Part shown: positions 22,698-34,249 of the stretch, piece after piece
Position numbering within the stretch: the first letter of the stretch is position 1
Layout of the letters: each line of letters opens with the position of its first letter
DNA from: Limnanthes douglasii subsp. nivea
Lineage: Eukaryota > Streptophyta > Magnoliopsida > Brassicales > Limnanthaceae
Assembly (NCBI GenBank): GCA_036936605.1
Contig: JAUPFV010000002.1
Span: forward strand, 161,068,813 to 161,132,812
DNA: 64,000 nt
Reading direction: 5' to 3'
Program-made: the position numbers and the translations under genes
The notes under the pieces: model-generated
What the model was told of the DNA's origin: nothing
What the model saw: only the letters and a program-made list of their open reading frames with translations
The model's database searches: none

Positions 22698-23283
22698 TTA
22701 TTTCTCCACAATTGTCACTAAACAATCATTAAGCCATGGTTTGGACATTCGATTTCTCAACTCATTCTTCACATATTTCATACTAGAAAATACTCGCTCA
22801 ACACTTGCGGTGGCCAGTGGTAAAGACAAAGCTAACTTTAAAAACGTGTACACAAATCCAAATGTTTTGTGCTTTTTTGTACGCACAAGAGTCCTACATA
22901 GATCCGAGATAATCTTCAAAGTGGAAAAATTATCGTTCATCTTCACACACTCAATATAAGTCTCAAGGTGTCTAGGCAACTCTTTATCACTAACATCCAC
23001 AAAGTCATTTGGGTATAATCTTGTCAACCTCACAAGTGAGTTAGTGTCCTTGAAATGAAGAACAATGATTCAAACATGCCACACAATTCAACAACTCAAC
23101 ATTTTCGGGTGTAAATCGATCATTCAACTCTTGCATTACAAAATCTATGACATGTAAAAAACAATCATTCTTGAAATGATTGTGCTTTGTCGAAAATATA
23201 GCAAGTCTTTTGGATTTAAAACCTTGCACATACCTTGACTCCATGTCGGGCACATCAACTTCAAGATTACCACAAGAACCCAT
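22698..23283 (-). pseudogene. hAT transposase, C-terminal part
   Basis: Two frames, 23041-23283 and 22698-23033, belong together and differ by a frameshift near 23037. The second has the hAT dimerisation block: LKLALSLPLATASVERVFSS, MKYVKNELRNRMSKPWLNDC. This domain makes transposase dimers in the hAT superfamily. The zinc finger and the catalytic RNase-H-like core are absent. It resembles the plant TTF-type/hAT C-terminal family proteins. Confidence 0.85.
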
Positions 23284-23445
23284 AACTTTTTCATAAAATG
23301 TTTCTCATCCACTATCTCTCATTCAGTCAATTAGATAAATCAATTAAACAATTCTAACAATTTTAAATCAATTTAAAAAATTAATTACATTTAATACACT
23401 TAATTTCTCAAATTTCAAACTAGCTTTAATTTTTTTGTTCTTTAT

Positions 23446-23553
23446 CGTTCGCTGATTTGTTTCAAATTTATTTTCAAAACATGTGAAATTCTCTTTATAC
23501 CGTTCGCTGATTTGTTTCAAATTTATTTTCAAAACATGTGAAATTCTCTTTAT
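23446..23553. repeat. 55-bp tandem duplication inside the hAT element
   Basis: A 53-bp sequence starting cgttcgctgatttgtttcaa is present at 23446-23498 and exactly again at 23501-23553. A second repeated pair lies around it (gtcaattagataaatcaatt at about 23326 and 23586). Confidence 0.9.
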
Positions 23554-25059
23554 AAATCAAAATATTTTTCATGATTCTTGTTAAGTCAATTAGATAAATC
23601 AATTAAACAATTCTAACAAGTGTAAATCAATTTAACAAATTAAGTATGAAAAAAATAATTTTTTGTATTTGTGTAGATTTAGAATTTAGTTTGGGGCAAA
23701 ATAAAGCAGGAAAAAAAAAGCAGAATAGTTTGGGGTGGTCTATGGTTTGAACTCTTGACCTCAAGAGTTTAAAACTAAACACTATTACCATAAAAAAACT
23801 AGACTTATTTTTAGAATTTAGGGTGGTCCATGGCATACATGGCCACCCCTTAGATCCGCCCCTATGTGGAGAGTCGTATAAAACAAATGGAACATCAGTC
23901 AACTTATAGTTTAGCTTCTACCTATGAAATGCCTTTAATTTGAGAAAATTGTTTCAATTTGCAACAACTACAGTTCAAGATGATATTGGTAAGTTCTAAA
24001 TGTCATAAATCTACTTTAAATCATTTTAGCAATATAAGCCCATTTTGTTTAATGGAATGAGATCTTTTAAAACACATCAAAGTGACAAAATCCAAAAATC
24101 AAGGAGATATATTTCATATTTATTATTGAAGCTCTACTGTCTTTTTATTCTTTAGTAATCAATGAAATATAATGTATTTATTATCTAAGATTTACTTTCT
24201 AAGTCTTTTTATTCTGTTTTATTAAAGCTAATGTGAATTATTTGGTATTTATTATCCGAGATGTACTTTCTAAGTTTTCAATTATTAGTTTTTTTTAATT
24301 GTTGTATATAAAGCCTAGATTTTTTGTAATAATCAGACTTAATCAACTAATAAAAAGAGTTTATACTCAAAATATTTGTGTGTGATAAATCTATCTTTAA
24401 ACTATTATTGTGAGAAGAAAGTTTAGTTCTACTTATAAAAGGTTTTCCATCTCCTTTGTGGCATAACTCTGTTCATTCTACTTATCAAAGGCTTTCCATC
24501 TCCTTTATGGCGCAACTCAATCCACAATCCATCTAATTTTGCTTATGAATATTCTCCAAACAGCAGCGAGTCAACTCAATACTTCATCACCTTTACACAA
24601 ATTTTTTTTAATTTGGTCAAGCTGTGAGTGTTCTCCAAATATCGACTTCCACAACCAAACTACCTTTGTGTCTATATCATCTAGTGTCATAGCCTAAAAG
24701 TTTGTAATAAAGGTTGTATCATCCTTATACACTTACAATGGCATTTCAATTGTGAAGTGTGTCATAATGGACGCATAATCACATACTCATTTATGCATAA
24801 TAAGAAGAATATAAACTTCTCACATCTTAGCCTGTTTGAAGTTTATAACATACAAATACGAATTACTAAAGAAGCCTATGTAAGTAAATCAAACCTATAT
24901 TTAATTTAAATTATGTCTATAATTCCATGAATGTTGAAGCATCGTACTACTGATTTATTTCAAAGAGTGCTTCAATTCAGGAGCTAGCATGATATAACTA
25001 CCAAATGAAGTGAATATTATTTTGAAAGCATATGAAGCTAATTTTCCAAAAGATATACC

Positions 25060-27290
25060 TTATGGTTTTCTTCATCTTTGAGGCATTGAGCATCAAATTA
25101 ATTTTGTCATTGGTTTTGTATTATCAAACAAGCCATTATATTGAATGAACCCGGAAGAAACTAAAGAGTTGCAGAAAAAATGCAAGATTTGATGGCTAAA
25201 TGATACATCAGAGTGAGCCTTATCACATGTGTTGTACCAGTTCTATAGGTATCCAATAAATATGGTAGTTGGATAATATGTGTCGATTGTTGTGTCATTA
25301 ACAATATCACCATCAACTACCGTTATCCAATTCCGAGACTTAATGACATGCTGGATCAACTTAATGGTGCCACCATCTACTCTGAGATTGATTTAAAGAA
25401 TGGTTATCACCAAGTTAGAATGCGAGAAGGGGATGAATGGAAAACAACATTCATAACCAAGCAATGATTATATGAATGGTTAGTTATGCCATTTGGACTT
25501 ACCAATGCTCCAAGTATATTTATGAGGCTCATAAATTAGATTTTAAGAGTATAATTATGTAAGTTTGTTATGGTATACTTTGATGATATACTGATTTACA
25601 ACAAGAGTTAGAGAGAATCTGGAGTTGGTTTTACAAACTTTACATCAAGATGACCTTTATGCTAATCTCAAGAAGTGTACATTTTATATTGATTAACTTG
25701 TATTTATTAGATTTATAATGAGTTCTTTAGGCCTACAAGTTGATCAAAAAAATATCAAAGTAATCCAATAATGGCCAACACCAATGATGGTAGGACATCG
25801 CGGAGTTTCCATGAATTATCTAATTCCCATTGGAGATCTGTGAAAGATCTCAGCACCTTAGAAGATCCTCTCACTTTTATGATTAAGAAAAACTTGACTT
25901 TCAAGTAGGAAGAAGCACATGATAAGGCTTTAAATCCCTCAAAGATAGCTTCAAACAAGCATTAATTTTGGTTCTTCTAGATTTTGACAAAATGTTTGAA
26001 GTGGAGTGTGATGCTTCAAGTCTATGTATTTGAGGTGTATTGACTCAAATGAGACATCTCATATCATATTTTAGTGATAAATTTAGTGTATTATTACTTG
26101 AATTTCCAACATATGATAATGAGCTTTATGCATTAGTGAGATCATTGACAACATGACAACATTATTTACTGTCTAAAGAGTTTGTTATTCATACATATCG
26201 TGAGACTCTTAAGCATCTAAGAGGCCGTGAAAAACTTTAAAAAATAAAAGTTAAGTGGTAGGAGTTCATTGAGACATTCCCTTACATCATCAAATACAAA
26301 AAGGGAAAAGAGAACATTGTAGCAGACGCGTTATCAAAGAGACATGCATTAATCTTTACAATAGAGGTAAAAGTTCTAGGATTTAAACATATCAAAGGGT
26401 TATATGAAGATGGTCTAGAATTTGGATATATTTATAAGGAGTATTCTAAAAGGGAATTTACCTTGTTCAACATACGTGATGAGTTCTTATTTAGAGACAA
26501 GTGTTTATGTATTCCAAGAGGTTTTATGCGTGATCTTATCTTAAAATAAGCACCATAGAGGGGGTTTTATGGGTCCTTTTGGAATAGATAAAACCTTGTT
26601 GTATTATTTTGTCCTTGCTTGAAGAAAGATGTGGATAAGTTTTGTAATTGTTGTATTATATACTTAAAAAATCCATATCGCATTCTCATGATCTTTACCT
26701 ATCATTACCGATTTCTCATGTACCTTAGGTGTATATATCTATGGAGTTTACGTTGGGACTTCCAAAAATCATACATAAAGAATTTATCTTTGCTATGGTG
26801 GACAAATTCTCAAATATGTCACATTTTATACCATTTGTTAAGGTGAATGATGTTTCTCAAATAACAGACTTGTTCTTTAAAATAGTGGGGAATGCCAAAA
26901 ACTATTTTCTTAGATCGAGATACCAAATCCCTCAGGAACTTTTAAAAAATTCTTTAGAATAAGATAGGGACTAAACTTCTGTTGTCAATAATATTTCATC
27001 CCCAAACAGATTACCAAACTAAAGTGGTAAACTTTGTGCTCTCTACTTTACTTAGAGTTGTTGTGGGTCAAAATCTGAGCAATTTTTTGGAATATTTACC
27101 ATTCATTGAGTTTTCTTATAATCATCTGACCCACTCTACTACTAAACTATCTTCTTTTGAAGTTGTGTATGGATTAAAACCTTTAACATCGTTGGACTTA
27201 TCTTTACTACCACCATCAAATTATTCAAGCCAAAATGGAATAAACAAGGTTAAACTTGTCAAGAAAATACACTAGAAGGTTAAGGAGAAC
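25060..27290 (+). pseudogene. Element F pol: reverse transcriptase, RNase H and integrase relics
   Basis: RT blocks are readable in several frames: MNPEETKELQKK (25147), [59 protein letters not shown] and the active site MVYFDDILIY (about 25570-25600). RNase H is at about 25980-26340 (ending in [13 protein letters not shown]). Integrase parts lie at 26729-26962 (FSNMSHFIPFVK) and 26982-27275 (HPQTDYQTKVVN, LPFIEFSYNHLTHSTTKLSS). These are chromovirus-type sequences. Frequent stops make it non-functional. Confidence 0.85.
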
Positions 27291-27595
27291 CTAGAAAATA
27301 ATATAAAGCATTATAATCGTCAAGGAGATAAAGATCGCAAAAAATCAACCTTTAAACGGGGATAGTGGGTTTGGATACACATGATCCCATAAAAATTCCT
27401 TTCAAAATAGAGTCATAAGCTTCTACTGCACGGACATGGTCCATTCAAAGTTTTTTAGAGAATTACATATAATCCACACAAAATGGAGACCTTGATTAGA
27501 TAAGAACATTTATGCGAGTTTTAATGTTTCTGATTATCTCCATTTGAAACAAATGAAACTATTATGAAGATAATATATTCTTAAGAATGAGGAAA

Positions 27596-28633
27596 TGATG
27601 AGGACAATTAAACATATTTGATTGAAGACTAACAAGAGATCTTTAAAGTACCAATTATTAGAATTGGTCCTATAAAAGTTCAACAACCAATGTACTTCAT
27701 GGAGAGTTCAAGAACGATGTGGAGAGCCTTATAAGTCAAATAGACCATCGGCCAACTTATAGTTTAGTTATTGGAAAATATATGTCTTTAATTGGAGTAA
27801 ATAATGTGAGAATTGTTTTTTAATTCACTACAACATCAGTTCAAGAGGATAATAATAAATTCTAAAGGCCAGAAATCTACTTTACGTCATCTACTAATAT
27901 CAACCCATTTTGTTCAAGGCACTGATGAGAAGATCTTTTTAAACACATTAAAGTGTTAAAATCCAAAAATTAAGGAGATATATTTTGTATTTATTATTCA
28001 AGATTTATTTCCCAAGTCTTTTTATTCTCGTTCAAAAGTCACTGAGATATTGCGTATTTATTATATAATATTTACTTTCTAAGTTTTTTTATTATATTTT
28101 ATTATAGTCAAATATGAATTATCGGGTATTTATTATCCAAGTTTTACTCTTTCAGTCTTTTGAGTCTTTAAACTCATTTAATTCTTAAAAGAGTTAAAGA
28201 GAATTATTTTGTTTCTAGTATTGGTCTTTTTTTTATAACTAAATATAAATCGTAGAGTTTTTGTAATAATCAAAATGAATCAAGTAATAAAAAAGAGAGT
28301 TTATACTTAAATATTTGTATAGGATAAATCTATCTTTAAACTATTCTTGTATAAGTAAGTTTAAATCTACTTATCAAAGTCTCTCTATTTTTTTTGGCGC
28401 AACTCGGTTCATTATGCTTATCAAATGTTTTGCATCTTCTTTGTGGAGCAACTCGAACCAACATCTATCTAACATCATCATCCATCTGATATCATTTGTG
28501 TGTATTCTTTGAATAGCAGCGATTCAACCCAACACTCCATCTACCGCGACACCAATCAGCTAAACTTGTTCATGTTATTGTTTTTTGAAAAATAACTTCT
28601 ACAACCAATTAAACCGCTTCCGTGCCTATATCA
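27596..28633 (+). repeat. Right LTR of element F
   Basis: Starts TGATGAGGACA after a purine-rich tract (aagaatgaggaaa) and ends near tatatca at 28633. It is the undisrupted partner of the left LTR and shows the empty site of the hAT insertion at 27719-27726. Confidence 0.7.
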
Positions 28634-30228
28634 TTTGTCGATGCATGTAATTTTTGTTTTTTTTACTTTGTTATTTTATATGTTTCAAATTATTGTGTGG
28701 TTGTTTCTAATGATTCTGTACATTCATATAAAATTTATGACTTTATCTAAAAAGAGTAATTTCTTGGACAAATTTGGGGATTATTTTGCAGTTTTATAGG
28801 CGGAATTACGTTCAATTTTGTTGTGGAATTAGTTAGTGTTACCTAGGTGTGAAATTACATTTACTTTGGTTCCATAATTAATTATTACTATTTAGTTACA
28901 TAATTATATGCAAGTTTGTTGATTACTATTTAGTTATATAATTATATGCAAGTTTGTTGCAGCTATACTTATTTTTCCTTTATTGTATTTTAATTGCGGA
29001 AATATGTGAAATTTAGGTGCAAAAAAAGTCTTAACTTATATAATGTCATGTTATAGTTCAAGTTCTTATACGGAAATTTATTCTCGATACGTAGTAGTTT
29101 TAACTACGTTTGGGGAATCTTCTAGTTCAAATCAATATCTTAATGTTCTTCCACTTAACTAGAAAAATAGTGCTTGAAGACATAAGAAGAAACGTATTAT
29201 GTCAGAAGTTTAAGACTTGGTCCATAATTGAAGAATTTGTGACTAATATATATAGAATCGTATATTTTTGTTTTTTTAATTGAACATGTTCTTTTTATTC
29301 CTTTTTTGTTATTGTTTTTTTAAATATTTGGAATTTGACATTAAATATCAATTTTTCAGTTATGAAAGTAACCTTTGTAACTTGGATGCAGAATTACGTT
29401 CATTGGTTGCGGAAAAATAGTGATATTATGAAAAAATATAAGTCTGATTGGATGCGAAATTATGTTTTACTTGGTTGCATAATTATGTCATAATTGGTCA
29501 CGGAAAAATATTTAAGTTTCCGAAAAAATTGGTGGTATAAAAAATATAAGTATAATTAGTTTCACATTTATGCTTTAATTGATTACCGAATAGCGTAATA
29601 AATGGTTGAGGAATAAAATTTTGAGTTGCGGATGTAGTATTGGTTTGCAAAATTAAGGCAAAACTGGGTGCAATAATGATGTTGAAGTTGTGAAATAACA
29701 ATATATAATAAATTATTAAAGAAAAATAATCCTCTAAACAAAAAATAACATGGTTGTGACTTTAACATACAAAACTCTACCGATGTCTGATTGTATGTTC
29801 TTTAATCTATTTATTGTGGTTATTTTTTTTCTCTAGGTTTTTAATATGTTTTACGAGGTAGTCCTCTAGACCCATATCTTCTAACTCAGAAAAAAAAAAA
29901 CTTTATCAAAGTCTCGCAGAATTATGTGTAACTGCGTATGAAAAATACAATTTTAAATGTGATAAAATGATTGAGAAATTATGTGTTAACTCGCCGCATA
30001 ATTACGAGTAATATTTTTACTGATAAGGATATAATTAATTTGAACTAAAATAATTACTTTGTAAGGGTTAAAATATTTACAAATTATGTACAAGTAAGGT
30101 TTTAAGTAGGGTAGAAACTTAAAAGGACTAAAGATATAATATGTAATAAATGTATTTTTTTTAATATTACGATGGGGTGAAAAGTCGAGTAAGTGAAGTA
30201 TATGTATGTTACATGGAACTTGACACCC
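28634..30228. repeat. AT-rich region with degenerate short repeats
   Basis: No gene is seen. From about 28795 to 30010 a motif like ttggttgcggaattatg recurs many times in changed form (for example 28800, 28850, 29390, 29430, 29470, 29625). One clean tandem pair is tactatttagttacataatt at 28886 and 28924 with a period of 38 bp. It looks like an old minisatellite-like array. Confidence 0.5.
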
Positions 30229-30238
30229 CTATAAATAT
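30229..30238 (+). promoter_or_regulatory. TATA box in the 5' LTR remnant of element C
   Basis: cctataaatatg lies about 165 bp before a primer-site-like sequence (tggcgaacacagtggaagg, 30406-30424) that should mark the end of the 5' LTR of element C. The LTR start was not found. Confidence 0.4.
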
Positions 30239-31876
30239 GTGTACTTTATCTTGAAAATGGATAAATGATAACTCTTTGACTTTAACACTTGTCAATTTAT
30301 CTCTATAAGATTCTCTTGACACTTTCTCTTTCTAGTTATTTGATTGACTACTCTAAGAATTCTTTTAAACCGATTATCATTTATTTTCCTCCACTTCGAA
30401 GAGCGAATAGTGGCGAACACAGTGGAAGGTACGTTTGGTACCTAGATATTAGCTCTAAAACCAGAACTATGAAAATCTACATTTGAATCATTGTGATATA
30501 TGGATCCCGAAGCATAAGTAGATCTAGTAGTGTTCGTAGAGCAAGAAGTGGTAGAGGCAGGTATTGGCCAAAGAGAAGCTTAAATTGATTGCAGTCGGAG
30601 GATCATTGTAGCTAATTAGCTTTGGAAGATCGCAAAATCAGTTATTAGAGCAAATAGCTGAGCTAAATGACCAGCTGGCTCAGAGGGAACAATCTGTTTT
30701 GGTTAAATTAGGTAGGGTTTGATCTGAGTTTCAGAGGGTGAAAGAAGGTAGAAAATTGGTGTTTTATTCTGATGAGACCGTGAAGAGATTCTTAGAGAAA
30801 AAGGTAATCATCGGGAAATTCAGTTGAAAATGGATCAAAGCTATCGTTCTTCTAGAAGGGAAAGGAAATATAAACATAAGTATATTCCATCGGAGTCTAA
30901 TGAATCACTTGTCTAAGATTCATATGAGTATTCTCAAACGCCTAAATAAGTTGATGGTTACAAGAAAATGATATATTTGTGTGATAAACATTATTCGAAG
31001 AGGAGGGTCAGTCGAAGTCAAGGATAACGAAAGGAGAAAAATTCTAAGAAACAAAGTGGATCTCGACATACACTGGAAAAACCCAAATTTTGAGTATAGC
31101 GTAACTAATATGTTCATGAACCCTTCGGAGCGATGAATTTATATGATTACGAACAATGGTATGGATGGTCAGGACAGACAAAAAGTAAATTGAAGAACGT
31201 CTCATTTGTCAGTAGAGATCATGTATATAGCATTTCTCAAGTGTTCTGATATTTCGAAAATGGAAAATTTCAATAGGACATGGAATCATGTTGATCACAT
31301 TGAACAATTCAAGAACTATATGCTAAATTTTGATGGTGATGATAAATTGATGTACCATGCTTTCTCACAGACTTCTATAGGCCCGCATTGAAGTGGTATA
31401 ACAGGATTCTAAAGGAGTCCATAACTAACTTTAGGATGTTTGATACTTCTTTTCGAATACAGTTTGTTCTAATTAAGGAAATATGTGTCAATTTGGATAC
31501 CATAATTCAATGCAAGAAACGCATAGAAGAAATCTGAAGGATTACACGAAGCGTTTCATGCTTACCGAAACTGGTTTGGAAGATTGTTGCATACCGACAA
31601 GGGTTGCTCCAAAAATATCTAACTAATAAGACAACAAAGAGAAGAGCGCTTACTTTTGGAGCTTTAATGGTTCATGTGAAAGATCATATCAAGCTTGATG
31701 AGTCAACAAGGGTACGGATTGTGCCAGTTTTGACACAAAGGCAATTATAGCATGGGAGTACTTCAAATAATCAAAGGTCTCAATCACAAGCATCTTTTTT
31801 ACCCAGGGTTCCAAGCAGTTTTCCTTCTCGGCCAGGATCATCCCATGTACCATCTTAAGTTTATCAATAGTAACAT

Positions 31877-33946
31877 TAATGTAGGCAAAATATCAATTGA
31901 AAACAAAGCAGATACAACCATAACCCTAGGGTAGAGAGAACTCACAAGTTCATAAAAATTATATCAATTCGACAAAAACTAATCCAAAACTTAGGGTATA
32001 AGATGCTTTAAATAAAAAATACTGAAATCCCTAATCCCAAGATATATGAATTATATAAATGTCTTAAAATAATAATAATAATAAAATATACAAAAATTGG
32101 CTTTTGAAATTCTAAACAATGAAATTTAGGGTCCAAACTTTGTGACAGATCCTGTCACACTTTTGAAATTTGGTGGCCTCGTCAAAACGTTCGATTTGAG
32201 TACCATATCGCCCAGTTCTGATACTTGAGTGAAAAAAGGACCTGCTTCTGGAACGACATCATTCTCCCCCACATAAGAAAAATTCGCCCTCGAATTCTCA
32301 TCGTTAGCAAGATCAACACTTTGTAAATACAATCGTAATATAAACTATTCCCACAAAAAAACTTGTTTAATTGTGTTGAGTAGTCACACCATCAAGAACA
32401 AGTAGAACATGTTCCTCATACTCAAAAGCCGGAATAACAATTTCTGATTTCTCAACTGCTTTTATATCTGGTGTGTCTATGTGAATTATGAATTTCTTCA
32501 TGTTTTGCAATCCAACAATAACCCTAACTCCTAAACAATTTACAAGCCTCTCCCATTCTTTCTAATCCTGCAAGATCCACAATTAGTAGCTCGCTTTTTC
32601 TAACTTTTGCACTTTTATCTTCCTTTTTATCTTTCTCATTTTTGTTGGAAAGAACTAAACTCTTCAAAGAATCAGAGATTATCTCAGCCCATTCAAAGTC
32701 TCCACAACCACATTCTCTTTATCACGAACTTTCACACTAGGCTTTTCGCTAGCCATTGTATTAATAAGTTCGACATAATCTAAAAATCCTTCAGGTTCTA
32801 ACTGAAATTCTAATTTTGTTTTTCCTAAAACACAACTCTTTTCTGTTATCTTACCACACAACGCATCCCTATTCTTAACTGACTGTTAAACCCTAAATTT
32901 TTATGCTTAAAACCAAAATTATAAGCATCAACAACTAAAATTTTCCCCTTTTCTACATTAGAAATTAGAAAAAAATAATTATAATTGTTTATCTTATCAG
33001 ATAAGAAAAAATTCTTCTTAATTATTATTTGTCTTGGTAAACTGATCTCAATGAGATATTTGACCGGATATAATCATCACCGTACTTTTGTTTTTCAGAT
33101 ACATCAATTTTCATCAGTTTTGCCCATTTATAATTAGGGTTAGGTTCAGATTTGTTGAGAGGGATTTTCGCCTTGATATTAAAAGGTAAAAACGCAACCC
33201 TAAGATAGTTCATAAACTTAACCTAAGTTGGTATTTTCAATTTACCTTGTCTCAAGAGAGTATGTTTCATATTCTGCCACCACGATGAGCCCGACCGTGA
33301 AACGTTTTTACGACTAACTTGACTCTCTTATCATCTTGAACTTCGCTAAAGTCCAAAACTTCTTCCACCGATGCGATCCAATCTAGAAACTCTCCCGGTT
33401 GAAGAACCTCATGGGATTCCGGATACTCATGTATGAAACCCGATTCCCACCGGTTTCTTATATTCTGATAGAAATCATGATCTATATATTGTTTGAATGT
33501 TCGAGATGATTTTGTGGAGGAACACGACTTGTGTCCCCATTTATGCTTAGAGAAAAATAATTCTTACTCACACTACAGTCTTCTTCAGAATCCGACGGTA
33601 GGTTGCTCGACCTTGGAGCTCATAATTTGGTCCTTATCCTCTACATCACTTATTTATTTTGCTTCTTCTGATCTCCCAGCGTACTCAACTTCTCTCCAAT
33701 CACCTTAAATATCTAGTGTTGGCAGGCCCTATCAATCCTACATGATCCAAATCTTCTCGATTGTAGATCTCAGTGATTGACGTGGTATACTTCCATCGGT
33801 CTCTTCGCGGCGGCATAATTCTCACATAACAGGAATCAGATGCTCAGATACCAAGTTGATGTATGTTGAATATCAATTGAAAACAAAGCAGATGGAACCC
33901 AAACCCTAGGGTAGACAAAACTTGCAAGTTCATAAAAATTATATCA
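31877..33946 (-). mobile_element. Gag-only LTR element with 90-bp LTRs (TR-GAG type)
   Basis: The ends are direct repeats of exactly 90 bp, 31877-31966 and 33857-33946, 77 of 90 bases equal. On the minus strand each reads TGATATAATT...TACATCA. Right after the LTR at the 33857 side comes tggtatctgagc (33842-33853 on the minus strand), an 11/12 match to the tRNA-Met primer site. A gag-like region follows (33230-33820); no protease, RT or integrase is seen. Size and content fit the TR-GAG class of small non-autonomous plant elements. It lies within gag of element C. A clear target duplication was not found. Confidence 0.7.
33230..33820 (-). pseudogene. Gag-like ORF of the small LTR element (broken)
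   Basis: On the minus strand a start MPPRRDRWKYTTSI follows the primer site at 33818. After frame breaks comes ESHEVLQPGEFLDWIASVEE and VLDFSEVQDDKRVKLVVKTF (about 33290-33420), which resembles the retrotransposon gag domain (LDWL..VE, PDDKRV, RGRA..WW; here HGRAHRGGRI). Downstream fragments at 33025-33213, 32679-32861 and 32126-32332 are not recognised. Several stops show it is dead. Confidence 0.65.
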
Positions 33947-34249
33947 ACAATCTTCAAAAGGGTTAGAAACCATATTCAGTTTCGAAAAACGCCGCCAATA
34001 ACTAATCCTAGAAATGAAATAAATATAAAGTTTTGCAAATATCATAATGGCATTAGTCTTGATGCGGTAGATTGTATAGCTCTACGTAAGGAAATCCAGA
34101 TGTTGATTGAGAATGGAAAGCTAACAAAGTTTGTTAAAACCAAGTTGGGTCTCAGCAGGTACCCAACGTAAACCACCAAACATGACAAAATATGAATGTG
34201 TCCTCTAAATAAGAAAATTCAATCGTGATAACTAGGATTGTGGATGGAT

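Larger units (their letters stand above)
22491..23864 (-). mobile_element. hAT DNA transposon remnant
   Basis: The ends are inverted repeats: caggagcggatcta at 22491 and, on the other strand, taggggcggatcta at 23864 (12 of 14 match). The 8-bp flanks are tgtggact (22482-22489, one base before the left end) and tgtggaga (23865-23872). The right LTR of element F has the uninterrupted site tgtggaga at 27719-27726. A subterminal hairpin (ggtccatgg and catggcc arms) lies at 23823-23848. Only the C-terminal part of a transposase remains, so the element is defective. Confidence 0.8.
22359..24679 (+). repeat. Left LTR of element F, split by a hAT element
   Basis: Matches the right LTR (27596-28633) along its length: catatttgattgatgactaac at the start, tcaacttatagtttag in the middle, and atagcagcgattcaac-like sequence near the end. 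The hAT element at 22491-23864 interrupts it. Without the insert it is about 940 bp. Confidence 0.75.
22359..28633 (+). mobile_element. Chromovirus-like Ty3/gypsy LTR retrotransposon F (decayed)
   Basis: Two related long terminal repeats, 22359-24679 (including a hAT insertion) and 27596-28633, both start TGATGA and end near tatatca. The left one is followed by a degraded tRNA-Met primer site (tgtcatagcc, 24685-24694). Possible 5-bp flanking repeats are tttat and tttgt (one mismatch). Between the LTRs only pol is recognisable (about 25060-27290). The 380 bp between the primer site and pol are too short for gag and protease, so these are mostly deleted. Confidence 0.75.

Noticed and set aside
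26729..26962. Independent gene for an integrase-like protein
   Set aside because: It is one fragment of the decayed pol of element F, continued in other frames on both sides.
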